Origin: an uncultured Eubacterium sp. | GTDB lineage: Bacteria; Bacillota; Clostridia; Lachnospirales; Lachnospiraceae | NCBI GenBank assembly: GCA_947089855.1 | Contig: CAMUML010000009.1 | Span: 29,913-93,912 of the forward strand | Reading direction: 5' to 3' | DNA: 64,000 nucleotides | Shown here: piece after piece, positions 35,270 through 44,634 of the stretch | Layout of the letters: every line of letters begins with the position of its first letter | Position numbering within the stretch: position 1 is the stretch's first letter | Translations under genes and position numbers: made by a program | The notes under the pieces: generated by a model | What the model was told of the DNA's origin: nothing | The model's input: the letters and a program-made list of their open reading frames with translations, nothing else | Databases searched by the model: none

Positions 35270-36139
35270 TTAAAGCTTCCGGTACTGGTTAGGTGTAATA
35301 TGATGGTAGGCGTGAAATACCTTGCAAAAATAGCTGCTCGTCCCAAAACCGGCCTCCAACGCTATCTCTAAAATACTTTTGTCGGTACTTCGCAGCAGCT
35401 CTTGGGCCTTCTGCAGCCGCAGCGATAAGATAAACTCTCCAGGTGTAATCCCAAGTATACTGCGGAATAGCCGGTAGCATTCCCTTTCACTGACATGGAT
35501 TTCCTGGGCCAGCCTTGCTGCGGTCAGCTTTTTATCGTAATTGTCGCTGGCGCAAGTCATCATTTTTTTGATACGCTCATCTTCTAGCGGTTTATAACCG
35601 GAACCATCCCCCTGTTTTTGCATGGCCCAATGATAAACCGTTTCCCAAAGGCTGGAAAAAATATTCCTGATATGAAGTTCATAAAACGGCCCGCGCCGCA
35701 TGCCTATTTCAGAAGCTTGCTGCAGCGATTCCAAAAAAGGGCGGCTGCCCGCATCCTTCCAGTACAGCGGCATAGCATCCAAAAGTTTTTGGTCTTGCAC
35801 GGGGGCAATATAGCGGATGTCAAAAATACTGCCAGACTGCCCTGCAAGGAAATATTTATCGAAAAACTGCGTCTGGAAGCTGCAATCCGGCTGTTCTAAC
35901 TGCAAGGAATGCAGAACCCCGGAATTAATAAAAATCCCATCGCCGGCATGCAGCAGGAAGGCATGGCCATTTGTGCGGTAACAGACGCTCCCGGTGCATA
36001 CCTGTCCAAATTCAAATTCATCATGCCAATGCCAAGGGACTTCTTTCAGCCCCCTGCCCAGCTGTGGTTCATAGATGCCATAATGCAGCATTTTATCCTG
36101 AAAAGCAATGGTTTCTTTTTTCCTATCGTCTATATCCAT
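35270..36139 (-). CDS. AraC-family regulator with N-terminal cupin
   Basis: A 289-residue transcription factor. A cupin sensor domain (about residues 15-100: WHWHDEFEFGQV, AGDGIFINSGVLHSL) is linked to a C-terminal pair of helix-turn-helix motifs (about 190-289: KLTAARLAQEIHVSERECYRLF and ILEIALEAGFGTSSYFCKVFHA). I place the start at ATG 36139, seven bases after GAGG. It is divergent from the GH120 beta-xylosidase gene, so it probably controls that gene, with a pentose or xylo-oligosaccharide as the likely inducer. This is inference from position. Confidence 0.92.
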   Translation of the reverse strand: MDIDDRKKETIAFQDKMLHYGIYEPQLGRGLKEVPWHWHDEFEFGQVCTGSVCYRTNGHAFLLHAGDGIFINSGVLHSLQLEQPDCSFQTQFFDKYFLAGQSGSIFDIRYIAPVQDQKLLDAMPLYWKDAGSRPFLESLQQASEIGMRRGPFYELHIRNIFSSLWETVYHWAMQKQGDGSGYKPLEDERIKKMMTCASDNYDKKLTAARLAQEIHVSERECYRLFRSILGITPGEFILSLRLQKAQELLRSTDKSILEIALEAGFGTSSYFCKVFHAYHHITPNQYRKL

Positions 36140-36218
36140 ATACATACCTCATTTTATTTTTGGCAGAATATTGCAATTATCAGTCGCTATCTTTATAGAA
36201 GTATCCTTTTTTTTGCAG

Positions 36219-36224
36219 TATAAT
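36219..36224 (+). promoter_or_regulatory. Candidate -10 element of the beta-xylosidase promoter
   Basis: A consensus TATAAT lies 50 nt before the start, but the sequence 17 nt upstream (TAGAAG) is a poor -35. This is the pattern expected of an activator-dependent promoter, which fits the divergent AraC regulator. Confidence 0.5.
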
Positions 36225-36273
36225 GACAACATCGTTAATCGTTTTGGACAGAACCAGAAAGGAGCAATCTATC

Positions 36274-38286
36274 ATGACCTATTTTGTATCAGCGGATGCC
36301 TGCCCAAGCGGGCGCGGCACAAAAGAAGAACCATTCCATACCATCAGCCAGGCTGCAGCTATTGCGCGCCCTGGAGATGAAGTGGTTGTAGCGCCAGGCA
36401 TTTACCGTGAATATGTCAATCCAGCTTGCGGCGGAACTGACGAGGGACACCGGATCACTTACCGCAGCGAAGTACCCCTTGCCGCTATTATTACTGGTGC
36501 AGAACCAGTAAAAAACTGGACAAAGCACGAAGGTACCGTATGGATGGCACGCATTCCAAACGGGGTATTTGGCAATTATAATCCATATACCACCGAAGTA
36601 AAGGGCGACTGGTACCATGCAGTAACACCAGCCCATACAGGGGAAGTCTACTTAAACGGAAAATCCCTGTATGAAACACACACGCTCGAAGATGTCATCC
36701 ATCCGTCCGTATATAAAAGTTCCTGGGATCCGGAATTTACCGTATATAAATGGTACACAGAACAAGACGGAGATGTAACCATTATTTATGCCAATTTCCA
36801 TGAGAAAAACCCAAATGAAGAAAATGTAGAAATCAATGTCCGCCGCAACTGTTTTTATCCGGATCAAACAGGAAAAGGGTATATCACACTTTCTGGATTT
36901 ACCATTAAGCAGGCTGCCACCAACTGGGCGCCACCTACCGCATACCAGGAAGGCATGGTAGGGCCGCATTGGTCAAAAGGCTGGATCATTGAAGACTGCG
37001 AAATCTCACACTCCAAATGCAGCGGCATTTCCCTTGGAAAATACCTGCAGCCGGAAAATGAAAATAAATGGACTACTTGGCTTTACAAGGACGGTACACA
37101 GACTGAACGTGACGCGATCTGCCAGGCACAGCGGGAAGGCTGGACAAAAGAAGCCATTGGCTCCCATATCGTGCGCCGCTGCCATATCCACGACTGTGGC
37201 CAGACCGGAATTGTAGGCCATTTGGGTGGCGTATTTTCTCTGATCGAGGACAACCATATCCATCATATCAACAATAAACAAAACCTCGCCGGTGCTGAAA
37301 TCGGCGGCATTAAAATGCATGCAGCCATTGACGTTACTTACAGGCGCAACCATATCCACCACTGCACCCGCGGTTTATGGCTCGACTGGCAGGCACAGGG
37401 TACACGTGTTACCCAAAATCTGTTCCATGACAATGTACCGCCAAAAGGGACCGACATTGCAGACGGGCTGGCACTTGGTGAAGATATATTTATCGAAGTA
37501 TCGCATGGCCCGACCTTGATCGACAATAACCTGCTGCTGTCAGACTGCGCTGCCCGTGTGAGTACCCAGGGGATTGCATTTGTCCACAACTTGATCGCCG
37601 GTTCGTTTACTTGGGTAGGAAAAGGCACAGATAATGGCGGACGCCGCCTGGATACCACGCGTTATACGCCTTACCATGTACCGCACCGTACCGAAGTAGC
37701 CGGTTTTATGAGCATCCTGCATGGGGACGCACGCTTCTACAACAATATTTTTGTACAAAAAGCAATCCGGGAAGATTTAACCGATTATGCAGAAAAAATA
37801 CATTTTTCTTCCCCTGACCAAGTCCATTTTAACTGTGGTACCGTACCGTATAATGGGTATCCAGCTGCAGATGCCTATTTTGGCCAGTTTACTCTGGAAG
37901 CCGCGATTGACCATGAAGGGCACGACCTTTATTATGACCATCTGCCGGTCTATACAGGGGGCAATGTCTACTTTAATGGGGCGCTTCCATGCGATACCGA
38001 ACAGAACTTCCGTACCGATACGGAACACACCATAACCCTGGAATTAACGGAAACCGACGGTTCCTACCATCTGGACACCAATTTGTACGATTACCTTCCG
38101 GCTTTTGAACTGTCTACCATCAGCACCGAAACGCTTGGGATGGCATTCGAACCGGAACAAAAATTTGAAAACCCAGACGGCACGCCAATCGTATTCAGCC
38201 GTGACTATTGGGGCAAAGAACGCCCACTGGTTCCATTAGCTGGGCCATTTGCAGACATCACGGATGCAGGAAAAAAATTAGCATAG
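36274..38286 (+). CDS. GH120 beta-xylosidase (right-handed beta-helix)
   Basis: A 670-residue protein, cytosolic (no signal peptide), starting at ATG 36274 after AAAGGAG. The sequence follows the GH120 family founded by XylC of Thermoanaerobacterium saccharolyticum: VEINVRRNCFYP, ATNWAPPTA, WSKGWIIEDC, GQTGIVGHLGGVFS and GLWLDWQAQGTRV. The catalytic pair is present: the nucleophile Asp371 in LDWQAQ and the acid/base Glu408 in FIEVSHGP. About 14 extra residues lie between them compared with XylC as I remember it. Multiple parallel beta-helix turns (HxIHDC, NHIHH) are visible. It would cut xylo-oligosaccharides taken up by the ABC importer nearby. The yesL gene follows after a terminator-like hairpin. 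Confidence 0.9.
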   Translation: MTYFVSADACPSGRGTKEEPFHTISQAAAIARPGDEVVVAPGIYREYVNPACGGTDEGHRITYRSEVPLAAIITGAEPVKNWTKHEGTVWMARIPNGVFGNYNPYTTEVKGDWYHAVTPAHTGEVYLNGKSLYETHTLEDVIHPSVYKSSWDPEFTVYKWYTEQDGDVTIIYANFHEKNPNEENVEINVRRNCFYPDQTGKGYITLSGFTIKQAATNWAPPTAYQEGMVGPHWSKGWIIEDCEISHSKCSGISLGKYLQPENENKWTTWLYKDGTQTERDAICQAQREGWTKEAIGSHIVRRCHIHDCGQTGIVGHLGGVFSLIEDNHIHHINNKQNLAGAEIGGIKMHAAIDVTYRRNHIHHCTRGLWLDWQAQGTRVTQNLFHDNVPPKGTDIADGLALGEDIFIEVSHGPTLIDNNLLLSDCAARVSTQGIAFVHNLIAGSFTWVGKGTDNGGRRLDTTRYTPYHVPHRTEVAGFMSILHGDARFYNNIFVQKAIREDLTDYAEKIHFSSPDQVHFNCGTVPYNGYPAADAYFGQFTLEAAIDHEGHDLYYDHLPVYTGGNVYFNGALPCDTEQNFRTDTEHTITLELTETDGSYHLDTNLYDYLPAFELSTISTETLGMAFEPEQKFENPDGTPIVFSRDYWGKERPLVPLAGPFADITDAGKKLA

Positions 38287-38296
38287 TATTTTGGAA

Positions 38297-38330
38297 CCCC
38301 GCAGGACCCCACTGCGGGGCTTCCGTCTTT
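38297..38330 (+). terminator. Terminator-like hairpin between the xylosidase gene and yesL
   Basis: CCCCGCAG (38297-38304) pairs with CTGCGGGG (38312-38319), followed by CTTCCGTCTTTTC. It is a GC-rich stem with a weak U-tract, so partial termination that lowers yesL expression is likely. Confidence 0.65.
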
Positions 38331-38353
38331 TCTAAAAACAGGAGGTATGCTAT

Positions 38354-38998
38354 TTGAACTTTAAAAAACTAGATTACAACAGCAAAATATCCCGGTTTTT
38401 GACCCGTATTATGGAACTGGTGCTGCTGAACTTTGTATTTATCCTTACCTGTATCCCTATCCTGACAATCGGCGCCTCTATTACTGCCCTTTACGCTATT
38501 ACGCTAAAAATGGTACGCGGCGAAGAAGGCTATATCATACGGGGGTATTTCAAAAACTTTGTACAAAATTTAAAGCAAGGGACGGCTTTTTTTGTAGTTG
38601 CGGCAATTTTATATTTTCTGCTTTATATTGTATATATGGCAGCTTTTGTAAACGGGGGCGTACTGCTTACCGCGTATACGGCCATTACTTTGGCCCTTGG
38701 GCTTATTTACAGTATTTATTTCCTGTTCCTTTTTGCATTTAATGCCGTTTTTGAAAATACCATGAAAGAGGCTGCTTTTAATTGCCTGCGGGTGCTGATC
38801 TCGCATTTCCCGATGGTGCTTACCGGCTGGCTTACGGTTGCAGCCCCGTTGTTTATCAGTTTTGGTATTAATGCGGTTATTATGCAGTATGCGGTGCTGT
38901 TTTGGATATTGATCGGATTTTCGGGGCTGGCTTTGTGGGGTTCCGTGTATTTTAACCAGATTTTTTCCCGTTATATTGATGGGGCGGCGGGGGAATAA
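38354..38998 (+). CDS. yesL: YesL family membrane protein (DUF624)
   Basis: A 214-residue integral membrane protein with about five hydrophobic segments and the DUF624 N-terminal signature (LTRIMELVLLNFVFILTCIPI, then TIGASITALYA). YesL-family genes accompany YesM/YesN and sugar ABC importers in polysaccharide loci; the function is unknown. The start is TTG 38354, eight bases after AGGAGG; the nearer ATG is out of frame. It lies downstream of the beta-xylosidase and convergent with the lipoprotein gene. Confidence 0.9.
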   Translation: MNFKKLDYNSKISRFLTRIMELVLLNFVFILTCIPILTIGASITALYAITLKMVRGEEGYIIRGYFKNFVQNLKQGTAFFVVAAILYFLLYIVYMAAFVNGGVLLTAYTAITLALGLIYSIYFLFLFAFNAVFENTMKEAAFNCLRVLISHFPMVLTGWLTVAAPLFISFGINAVIMQYAVLFWILIGFSGLALWGSVYFNQIFSRYIDGAAGE

Positions 38999-39082
38999 AG
39001 GTGGATTTTTGGTGGCGGGGAGGGCGCCAAAAAATAATATCCTCCCCAAGCTTCTAAATACATCTGTTATTAGAAACGGCAT

Positions 39083-40300
39083 TTATTTGATAAATACATC
39101 CTGAATTTCCTGCTCCAAAACTTTCACATCATCTGCATTTAAATAAAACTGCTCCCTTCCATTGACACAAGAGGTATACTTTCCGCCCTTATATGCATAG
39201 ATAATTACTTCATAATCCTCAGCGCCAGCCAAGTTCCTTTCATAAGTGATGGAAAGCAGCTCTTCTTTATCTTTATCTGGCGTAGCATCTTTATCGATTT
39301 CCCCATCCAGCATAGGCTGCATTAGGCATGCATATAGATCTAAATATTCCTTGCGGTCCGCGTTTTTGCCATTTATGGAATAACTGTCGTTTTCCGCTAT
39401 CATTGGAAATTGTTGTCCCTGGTAATGGATGGTTACTTTTTTTACGGTATCTGCTTTTATGACATAAGGGATTTTTAGTATCATGCTGTATGTGTCCCGG
39501 TGCAGGATGCTGTCGATGGATTGTGCGTTTAATTGCAGTGGATTATTTTCCTGGCCTTTTAATGTACAAATATAGTATCCATTCTTTTTCTGACCGATCA
39601 ACAGTGTCATTGTATAGTTTGGGTCTGCCTGCCCGCCGCTGCTTGTATCCCCTTTGTAGTAATTTACAGTAAGATAGCTGCCTGTGTTGCCCATTTCCGG
39701 CAGGCTTCCTGTGTTTGCCCCTGGTTCCTTGGCTGGCAGGCCATCTTGGTTTGCCCCTGGTTCCTTAGACGTCAAGTTATCTTGGCTTGCCTCTGGTTCC
39801 TTAGACGTCAAGTTATCTTGGCTTGCCCCTGGTTCCTTGGCTTGGGTGGCGCTGGCATTGGTAAGGTCTAGGGCTGAAATGGCTTCAAATAAAAGGTACA
39901 TGTTTTCTGTATCAACAACAGCTGTAGATGAATATGGTACCGGCATGTCCCAAAATAGGTAGCTGTCGCGGTCGTTTCGTGGCGTATAGTTAAATTGGTA
40001 ACGGATGTCCCCTCCTTCCGCTACGGAAACACCACGAATATCTTCTTTTTGAAGCTTTGGATGTTTTTCGCTTTTTAACGATTTTGCTATCTCTTCCGGG
40101 TTGGATACCGTACCGCCAGTGGCTATTTCTGCCGGCTGCCCGTTATTTGCAGCGTTCTCCCCACTGTTTTTAACGGTATCCTGGCCTTTTTTGCCATTGT
40201 TTTTTCCTGTGCATCCTCCTATAAAACAAATACTTGCCAATAATGCAAACATAAAGGCTGGAACAATCGCCCGTTTGCTTTTTTTATGCTTGTTTTGCAT
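39083..40300 (-). CDS. Lipoprotein with 12-residue tandem repeats
   Basis: A 405-residue lipoprotein. The signal peptide ends in a lipobox (CFIGGC, Cys about residue 30). A Gly/Asn-rich tether and a conserved-looking domain follow, with a YLLFEAISALDL helix, then four imperfect 12-residue repeats (KEPGASQDNLTS type) at about residues 154-201. A C-terminal beta-rich domain ends the protein (ITYERNLAGAEDYEVIIYAYKGG). It may be a DUF4340-like protein, but I cannot confirm this. It starts 35 nt after the YesN gene with AGGAGGG, so it is probably in the YesM-YesN transcript. A role in sugar sensing or cell-surface capture is possible. Confidence 0.7.
   Translation of the reverse strand: MQNKHKKSKRAIVPAFMFALLASICFIGGCTGKNNGKKGQDTVKNSGENAANNGQPAEIATGGTVSNPEEIAKSLKSEKHPKLQKEDIRGVSVAEGGDIRYQFNYTPRNDRDSYLFWDMPVPYSSTAVVDTENMYLLFEAISALDLTNASATQAKEPGASQDNLTSKEPEASQDNLTSKEPGANQDGLPAKEPGANTGSLPEMGNTGSYLTVNYYKGDTSSGGQADPNYTMTLLIGQKKNGYYICTLKGQENNPLQLNAQSIDSILHRDTYSMILKIPYVIKADTVKKVTIHYQGQQFPMIAENDSYSINGKNADRKEYLDLYACLMQPMLDGEIDKDATPDKDKEELLSITYERNLAGAEDYEVIIYAYKGGKYTSCVNGREQFYLNADDVKVLEQEIQDVFIK
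39715..39846 (-). repeat. 36-bp in-frame tandem repeat
   Basis: Four units begin at 39715, 39751, 39787 and 39823. The third and second share long identical stretches; the outer two are diverged. They encode KEPGASQDNLTS-like 12-mers in the lipoprotein, so copy number can change without a frameshift. Confidence 0.88.
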
Positions 40301-40335
40301 AATCCCTCCTGTTTATTATTTTAGTACCAATAGTT

Positions 40336-41892
40336 TTACTCTTTTTTCTCCCGTACTTTGCTCCGGTAAGAAGTCGGCGATACCCCGCAGTGCTTTTTAA
40401 AAGCCAAGGAAAAATAGTTTGTATCATTGTAGCCGACCATGCCTGCGATCTTGCCAGTGTTAAAATTGGTTGTTTCCAGCAGTACACAGGCTTTTTCAAT
40501 CCGCCTGCAGACAATGTATTCATTGCATCCTTGGCCGGTTACCCGTTTAAACAGCCTGGAAAAATAATTGGGCGATACAAACAGGCTTTCGGCAATATTG
40601 CCTACTGATAAATCTTCGGATAGGTTCTGGCTGATATAACGTTTTGCCTTTGATACGATCTCATGTACGTCTTTTTCCCCTGTATCCAGCATTTTGAGCA
40701 AATACTGCCGTCCTAGTTCCAGGCTTTCCGGCCCGCTGCAGCCTTGTACTGCCTGCATCAGATTTTCTAGGCCGCGCCCTTTTACCATTCCACCTGCGGC
40801 CAGATAGGCATAACTAAGGCCAGCCAGCAGTTCAAAACAAAAACGGCCAACCGACGCACTTGACAGATGATACGAATCTGTTGTAATGCAAAAAGAATCA
40901 AAAATACGCATAACATATGCAGGATCACCGATATTTGTACACATCTGCATTTTCATTTCTTCGTATACTTCTTGAAACATCCGGCTGCGGCTGATGTCGT
41001 TTTGCGGCTGCAGGATCTGATGGACATCTGTTTTATCGTTTTGAAGCAGGTATACAGCCTCCTGATAGGAAATGGAAAGCTGCGCAAGCCCGTCTACTTT
41101 ACTGCCGATAGCCGCTTTTGGCGTGTTTCCAAATTCCACTTTTAAAATGTCCTGCAGATTCGTAATGACATCCATTGTATCAGACCCGCATTGCTTTTCA
41201 AACAACACGAGCAATGTCCGGCCGTCTTCTTCATCGTCAAAGGTAATCCCAAGCCCTTTTGCATCGATAAACCCTAGGCAAATATTTTTAATCTGCTGGC
41301 GCTTTAAAATCCGGTCTTGTTCATTTACCATAAAATCCATCTCTGGCTGCAATACGACTGCCATCAAACATGTATCGCTCCGGATATTAAAATCTTCCTG
41401 GATAATCCGCAATGCCTCTTCTTTTTTGGTTCCATGTACCAGATGGTTCATTGCATGCTCCAATTCCAGTTGTGAAGCTACTCCTTGCGTCCGCTGCAGG
41501 ATACCGTTTACTTCCTGCTCTTTAAGCCAGGTAATTTGTTTGCGGACGCATTCAGTTAGTACATTTTCGTCAATAGGCTTTAACAGAAAATCTTGTACCC
41601 GAAGGCGCAGGCATTCCCTCGCATATTCAAAACTGTCATAGCCAGTCAATACCAGGATCCGCATTTTTGGAGCAAGTTCCTGCATATGTTCAATTAACTG
41701 CAATCCGCTCATTTCAGCCATGCTTATATCGGTAATCATAATATCGGGCACTGTTTCCCTGGCTAGTTCCATCGCTTCTTCCCCAGATGCCGCCGTCACT
41801 ACTTCCGTTACTTCTAGATCCTGCCAACTGACCACTTTCTTCATGCCTTCCCGGATCATCCGCTCATCATCGACAATCAGCACTTTATACAT
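40336..41892 (-). CDS. yesN: YesN-type response regulator with AraC output
   Basis: A 518-residue regulator. The receiver domain (residues 1-120) shows acidic pocket Asp8/Asp9, phosphoacceptor Asp55 (ITDISM) and a Thr-Gly-Tyr/Lys pair further on. A middle region of about 270 residues has helical and PAS-like content. The C-terminal AraC HTH lies at about 415-515 (LSVGNIAESLFVSPNYFSRLFKR, IAGMVGYNDTNYFSLAFKKHCG). The gene overlaps the 3' end of yesM by eight bases. It presumably activates the sugar importer operon upstream and/or the xylosidase genes in response to YesM. Confidence 0.94.
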   Translation of the reverse strand: MYKVLIVDDERMIREGMKKVVSWQDLEVTEVVTAASGEEAMELARETVPDIMITDISMAEMSGLQLIEHMQELAPKMRILVLTGYDSFEYARECLRLRVQDFLLKPIDENVLTECVRKQITWLKEQEVNGILQRTQGVASQLELEHAMNHLVHGTKKEEALRIIQEDFNIRSDTCLMAVVLQPEMDFMVNEQDRILKRQQIKNICLGFIDAKGLGITFDDEEDGRTLLVLFEKQCGSDTMDVITNLQDILKVEFGNTPKAAIGSKVDGLAQLSISYQEAVYLLQNDKTDVHQILQPQNDISRSRMFQEVYEEMKMQMCTNIGDPAYVMRIFDSFCITTDSYHLSSASVGRFCFELLAGLSYAYLAAGGMVKGRGLENLMQAVQGCSGPESLELGRQYLLKMLDTGEKDVHEIVSKAKRYISQNLSEDLSVGNIAESLFVSPNYFSRLFKRVTGQGCNEYIVCRRIEKACVLLETTNFNTGKIAGMVGYNDTNYFSLAFKKHCGVSPTSYRSKVREKKE

Positions 41893-43684
41893 GGTTTTCC
41901 CTGCCCCCCCCCAAAAAAATCAAGTCCGCTTCTTCTTCATATTCTTCTCGAAGCAGAATTTCCACCGTCACGCCGCCTTGGCTGTTAATCTGGTAATGTA
42001 GGCCGTAGCCAACACCAAAGGTCAACTCGATCCGTTTATTGACATTGCGCACACCATAGCCAAACTCTTTGCTGTAATCTGAAATGGAATCATTCATTTC
42101 TTTGACCTGCTGCGGCGACATCCCACATCCGCTGTCTACTACTGCAACCTGGATTCCTTTTTCCACCCGTTTGGCCGTAATGCCGACTGCCCCGCTTTTG
42201 CCATCCTTGATACGTATGCCGTGGTAGATAGAATTTTCCACCAGCGGCTGCAAGGTTAGTTTTGGAATTTTTACATCCAAAAACGTTTCGTCCACATCAG
42301 GTTCATAATCGATAATATTACCATACCGCTTGTTTTGGATCAGCAGGTAGCAGGAAATATGCTCCAACTCCTGGCGCAACGGGATCAGTTCCTTGCCCTT
42401 GCTTAAACAGATGCGGTAATAACGGGCCAACGCCATAACCAGCTCCGATGTCTCCCTGTTGCCATCCGCCCGCGCCTGCCAATGGATACAGTCAAGCGTA
42501 TTATACAAAAAATGCGGCTGGATCTGCGACTGCAGCATATTTAACCGTATCTGGTCTAAACACCGCTGCTCCTCACGGACTTCTTCCATTAATTTTTGAA
42601 TATCGTCCATCATCTCATTATAGCCGTTGCCAAGTTTTTCAAAATCCCTGCCCATGTGCTCTGTATCAATCCGAAAATCCAGCTTATGTTCCGCTACCAT
42701 ATCCATTGCTTCGATAACCAGCCGCAGCGGCTGGTAGCTGCGTTCTATCATAGTACGGATAATTTTTAGCCCTATGATAAGCAGTGCTACAGTAAGTGCC
42801 GCCATCCACACTGCCATCTGGATACTGCTTTGAAATAAATCGGTAAACGGGACAATACTTACTAAGTAATAATTCCAGCCGGCAATCTTTTGGCAAAACC
42901 AGACCTTGCCGTTTTTTACCAATGAGCTTTTGCTAGCCTGTGATACATCCAGTATTTTTTCCCCTTTTTTATCCAGCCCGCTTTTATCCGAAAAAATCAG
43001 CCGCCCGTTTAAATCTGTCATGCAGATTTCAAAATTCTTTTGTTCATCCAGGCTACTGGTTAAAAAATCGTCCATATTGATGCAGGCTACCCCCAAAACC
43101 CTATTTATATCGATACTGGAATAAACCGGCCGGTAAAAGGTCATTGTCTGTTTTTTCCCACGGTAATAATCTTTACTATAATTAACGAAAAATGTCCCCC
43201 TGGCCCGGCCCTGTATGCTATCCGCATAATTATCTTCATAAATTTGGCCGAACTGATAAAAGGTAATGCTCTGCTTGCCACTAAATACAGATTTCCCCGT
43301 TTCCCCATTGATAATAGCAATAAAATTCACATTTCCATTGACATATAAATAATCATCCAGAAATTCTTTTGCTTTCGTATACTGTTTTTGGTATGTTTCC
43401 CCTTCCGTTTCTTTTTGGCTACAAAACGACTGTACACTATCGTCCATTTCCAGTGACTGCATCATGGTATATGCAGATTCCATCCAGTTTAAATAACTGG
43501 CTGCCATAAAACCAAGCTGTGCCGAAGCCTGCTCTTCCGACTTCCGGTAAAGGGAACAGACGGCTGATATGGTAAACACAACCAACATCAGGATCATAAT
43601 TGCCAAAATAGTAACGGTAAAAAATACCCGAAGCTGCTCATTTAAATTTTTCCTTGCAAACCATTTCCTGCACCTATCTTTCAT
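41885..43684 (-). CDS. yesM: YesM-type sensor histidine kinase
   Basis: A 599-residue membrane kinase. The start is ATG 43684, which has GGAGGGGG upstream; a longer reading from 43711 is less well supported. Two transmembrane helices (about 22-45 and 285-310) flank an extracytoplasmic sensor domain. A HAMP-like stretch precedes the His-kinase domain: phosphorylated His in QIQPHFLYNTLDCIHW, N box (LQPLVENSIYHGI), G boxes (VVDSGCGM, GYGVRNVNKRI). The last codons contain a G9 tract next to a T7 tract (41904-41919). It is paired with YesN. Confidence 0.94.
   Translation of the reverse strand: MKDRCRKWFARKNLNEQLRVFFTVTILAIMILMLVVFTISAVCSLYRKSEEQASAQLGFMAASYLNWMESAYTMMQSLEMDDSVQSFCSQKETEGETYQKQYTKAKEFLDDYLYVNGNVNFIAIINGETGKSVFSGKQSITFYQFGQIYEDNYADSIQGRARGTFFVNYSKDYYRGKKQTMTFYRPVYSSIDINRVLGVACINMDDFLTSSLDEQKNFEICMTDLNGRLIFSDKSGLDKKGEKILDVSQASKSSLVKNGKVWFCQKIAGWNYYLVSIVPFTDLFQSSIQMAVWMAALTVALLIIGLKIIRTMIERSYQPLRLVIEAMDMVAEHKLDFRIDTEHMGRDFEKLGNGYNEMMDDIQKLMEEVREEQRCLDQIRLNMLQSQIQPHFLYNTLDCIHWQARADGNRETSELVMALARYYRICLSKGKELIPLRQELEHISCYLLIQNKRYGNIIDYEPDVDETFLDVKIPKLTLQPLVENSIYHGIRIKDGKSGAVGITAKRVEKGIQVAVVDSGCGMSPQQVKEMNDSISDYSKEFGYGVRNVNKRIELTFGVGYGLHYQINSQGGVTVEILLREEYEEEADLIFLGGGRENHV
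41904..41919 (-). other. T7-G9 homopolymer tract at the yesM 3' end
   Basis: Nine C (plus strand 41904-41912) followed by seven A residues lie near the yesM C-terminus. On the minus strand the G9 tract also lies just upstream of the yesN ATG (41892), where it can serve as its Shine-Dalgarno region. Slippage would alter the last residues of YesM and could change YesN translation. Confidence 0.7.
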
Positions 43685-43726
43685 TGCTGCACCCCCTCCG
43701 GTTATCGACATTATATCAAAAATTTA

Positions 43727-43759
43727 CCAAAAAGAGACTGCGCACACAATGTGCCGCAG
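43727..43759 (-). terminator. Terminator of the sugar ABC importer operon
   Basis: On the minus strand CTGCGGCACA, a 3-nt loop and TGTGCGCAG (one G/G bulge) are followed by TCTCTTTTTGG, 20 nt past the second permease stop and 43 nt before yesM. It separates the importer genes from yesM-yesN. Confidence 0.8.
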
Positions 43760-43779
43760 CCCCATATGAATGAAAACAT

Positions 43780-44634
43780 TTAACCTTTGACCGCACCTGC
43801 TGTCATACCTTTGACCAGTTTATCCTGAAGCACTACATAAAGCAGTATCATAGGCAATACCGTTAACGTCAGCACAGCCATGATCATAGGCGTATTCATC
43901 GCATACTGCCCCTGAAAATCCCATACTGCCAGCGGCAGCGTCCTTGCGGTTGGGGATTGCGTCAGCGTATATGCGAACGAAAATTCATTCCACATTGTAA
44001 CTCCATTATAAATCGCCAATGTAGACAAGCCCGGTGTAGATAATGGAAGTATCATAGTAAAAAACATCCGGTACCGGTTGCAGCCGTCAATTGATGCCGA
44101 CTCTTCAATCTCAACCGGAATGCCTTTCATAAAAGCAGTCAAGATAAAAACAGAAATCGGGACTGCAAATGCCACATACGGCCCGATCAAAGACCAGATC
44201 GTATCATAAAGCCCCATAGTACGCGTCATACGGAATACCGGAATCAACGTAATATGCATTGGGATCGACATACATGCCACTATCAAACTATAAATCGGAG
44301 CATTTAATTTAAACTTAAACCGTGCAAGCGGATAAGCCGCACATGCAGAAATAAATAACAACACTACAAGTGCAATAAGCAGCACGATCAATGAATTTAA
44401 CAAGTAGCGTAAAAAGTTCCCGCCGATCACTTCTGCGTAATTGGACCAATTCAAAGTTTCCGGAAGCTGAAATACCCCTTTTACCAGCATTTCAAACTTA
44501 TCCTTGAATGAATTCAAGATCATAAAAATAAATGGTACGATCGAGATAACCATCCAAATAACAGCTAGTATTACGCCTACTATCCAAGGGATTGGATTTG
44601 TCTTTTTAATCGTATATTTTTGTTCATCTGCCAT
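43780..44634 (-). CDS. Carbohydrate ABC transporter permease (MalG type)
   Basis: A 284-residue inner-membrane subunit with six hydrophobic segments and the EAA motif in VEIEESASIDGCNRYRMFFTMILP. The C-terminus (LQDKLVKGMTAGAVKG) is the usual MalG-type tail. It overlaps the other permease gene by one base (TAATG), a mark of translational coupling. Together with the other permease, the solute-binding protein and an ATPase encoded elsewhere (none is in the operon) it imports a sugar. The neighbouring GH120 enzyme suggests xylo-oligosaccharides. Confidence 0.95.
   Translation of the reverse strand: MADEQKYTIKKTNPIPWIVGVILAVIWMVISIVPFIFMILNSFKDKFEMLVKGVFQLPETLNWSNYAEVIGGNFLRYLLNSLIVLLIALVVLLFISACAAYPLARFKFKLNAPIYSLIVACMSIPMHITLIPVFRMTRTMGLYDTIWSLIGPYVAFAVPISVFILTAFMKGIPVEIEESASIDGCNRYRMFFTMILPLSTPGLSTLAIYNGVTMWNEFSFAYTLTQSPTARTLPLAVWDFQGQYAMNTPMIMAVLTLTVLPMILLYVVLQDKLVKGMTAGAVKG

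Noticed and set aside
36289-36969. Minus-strand frames opposite the beta-xylosidase gene
   Set aside because: The plus-strand gene shows strong family conservation with both catalytic residues; the antisense frames have no signals.
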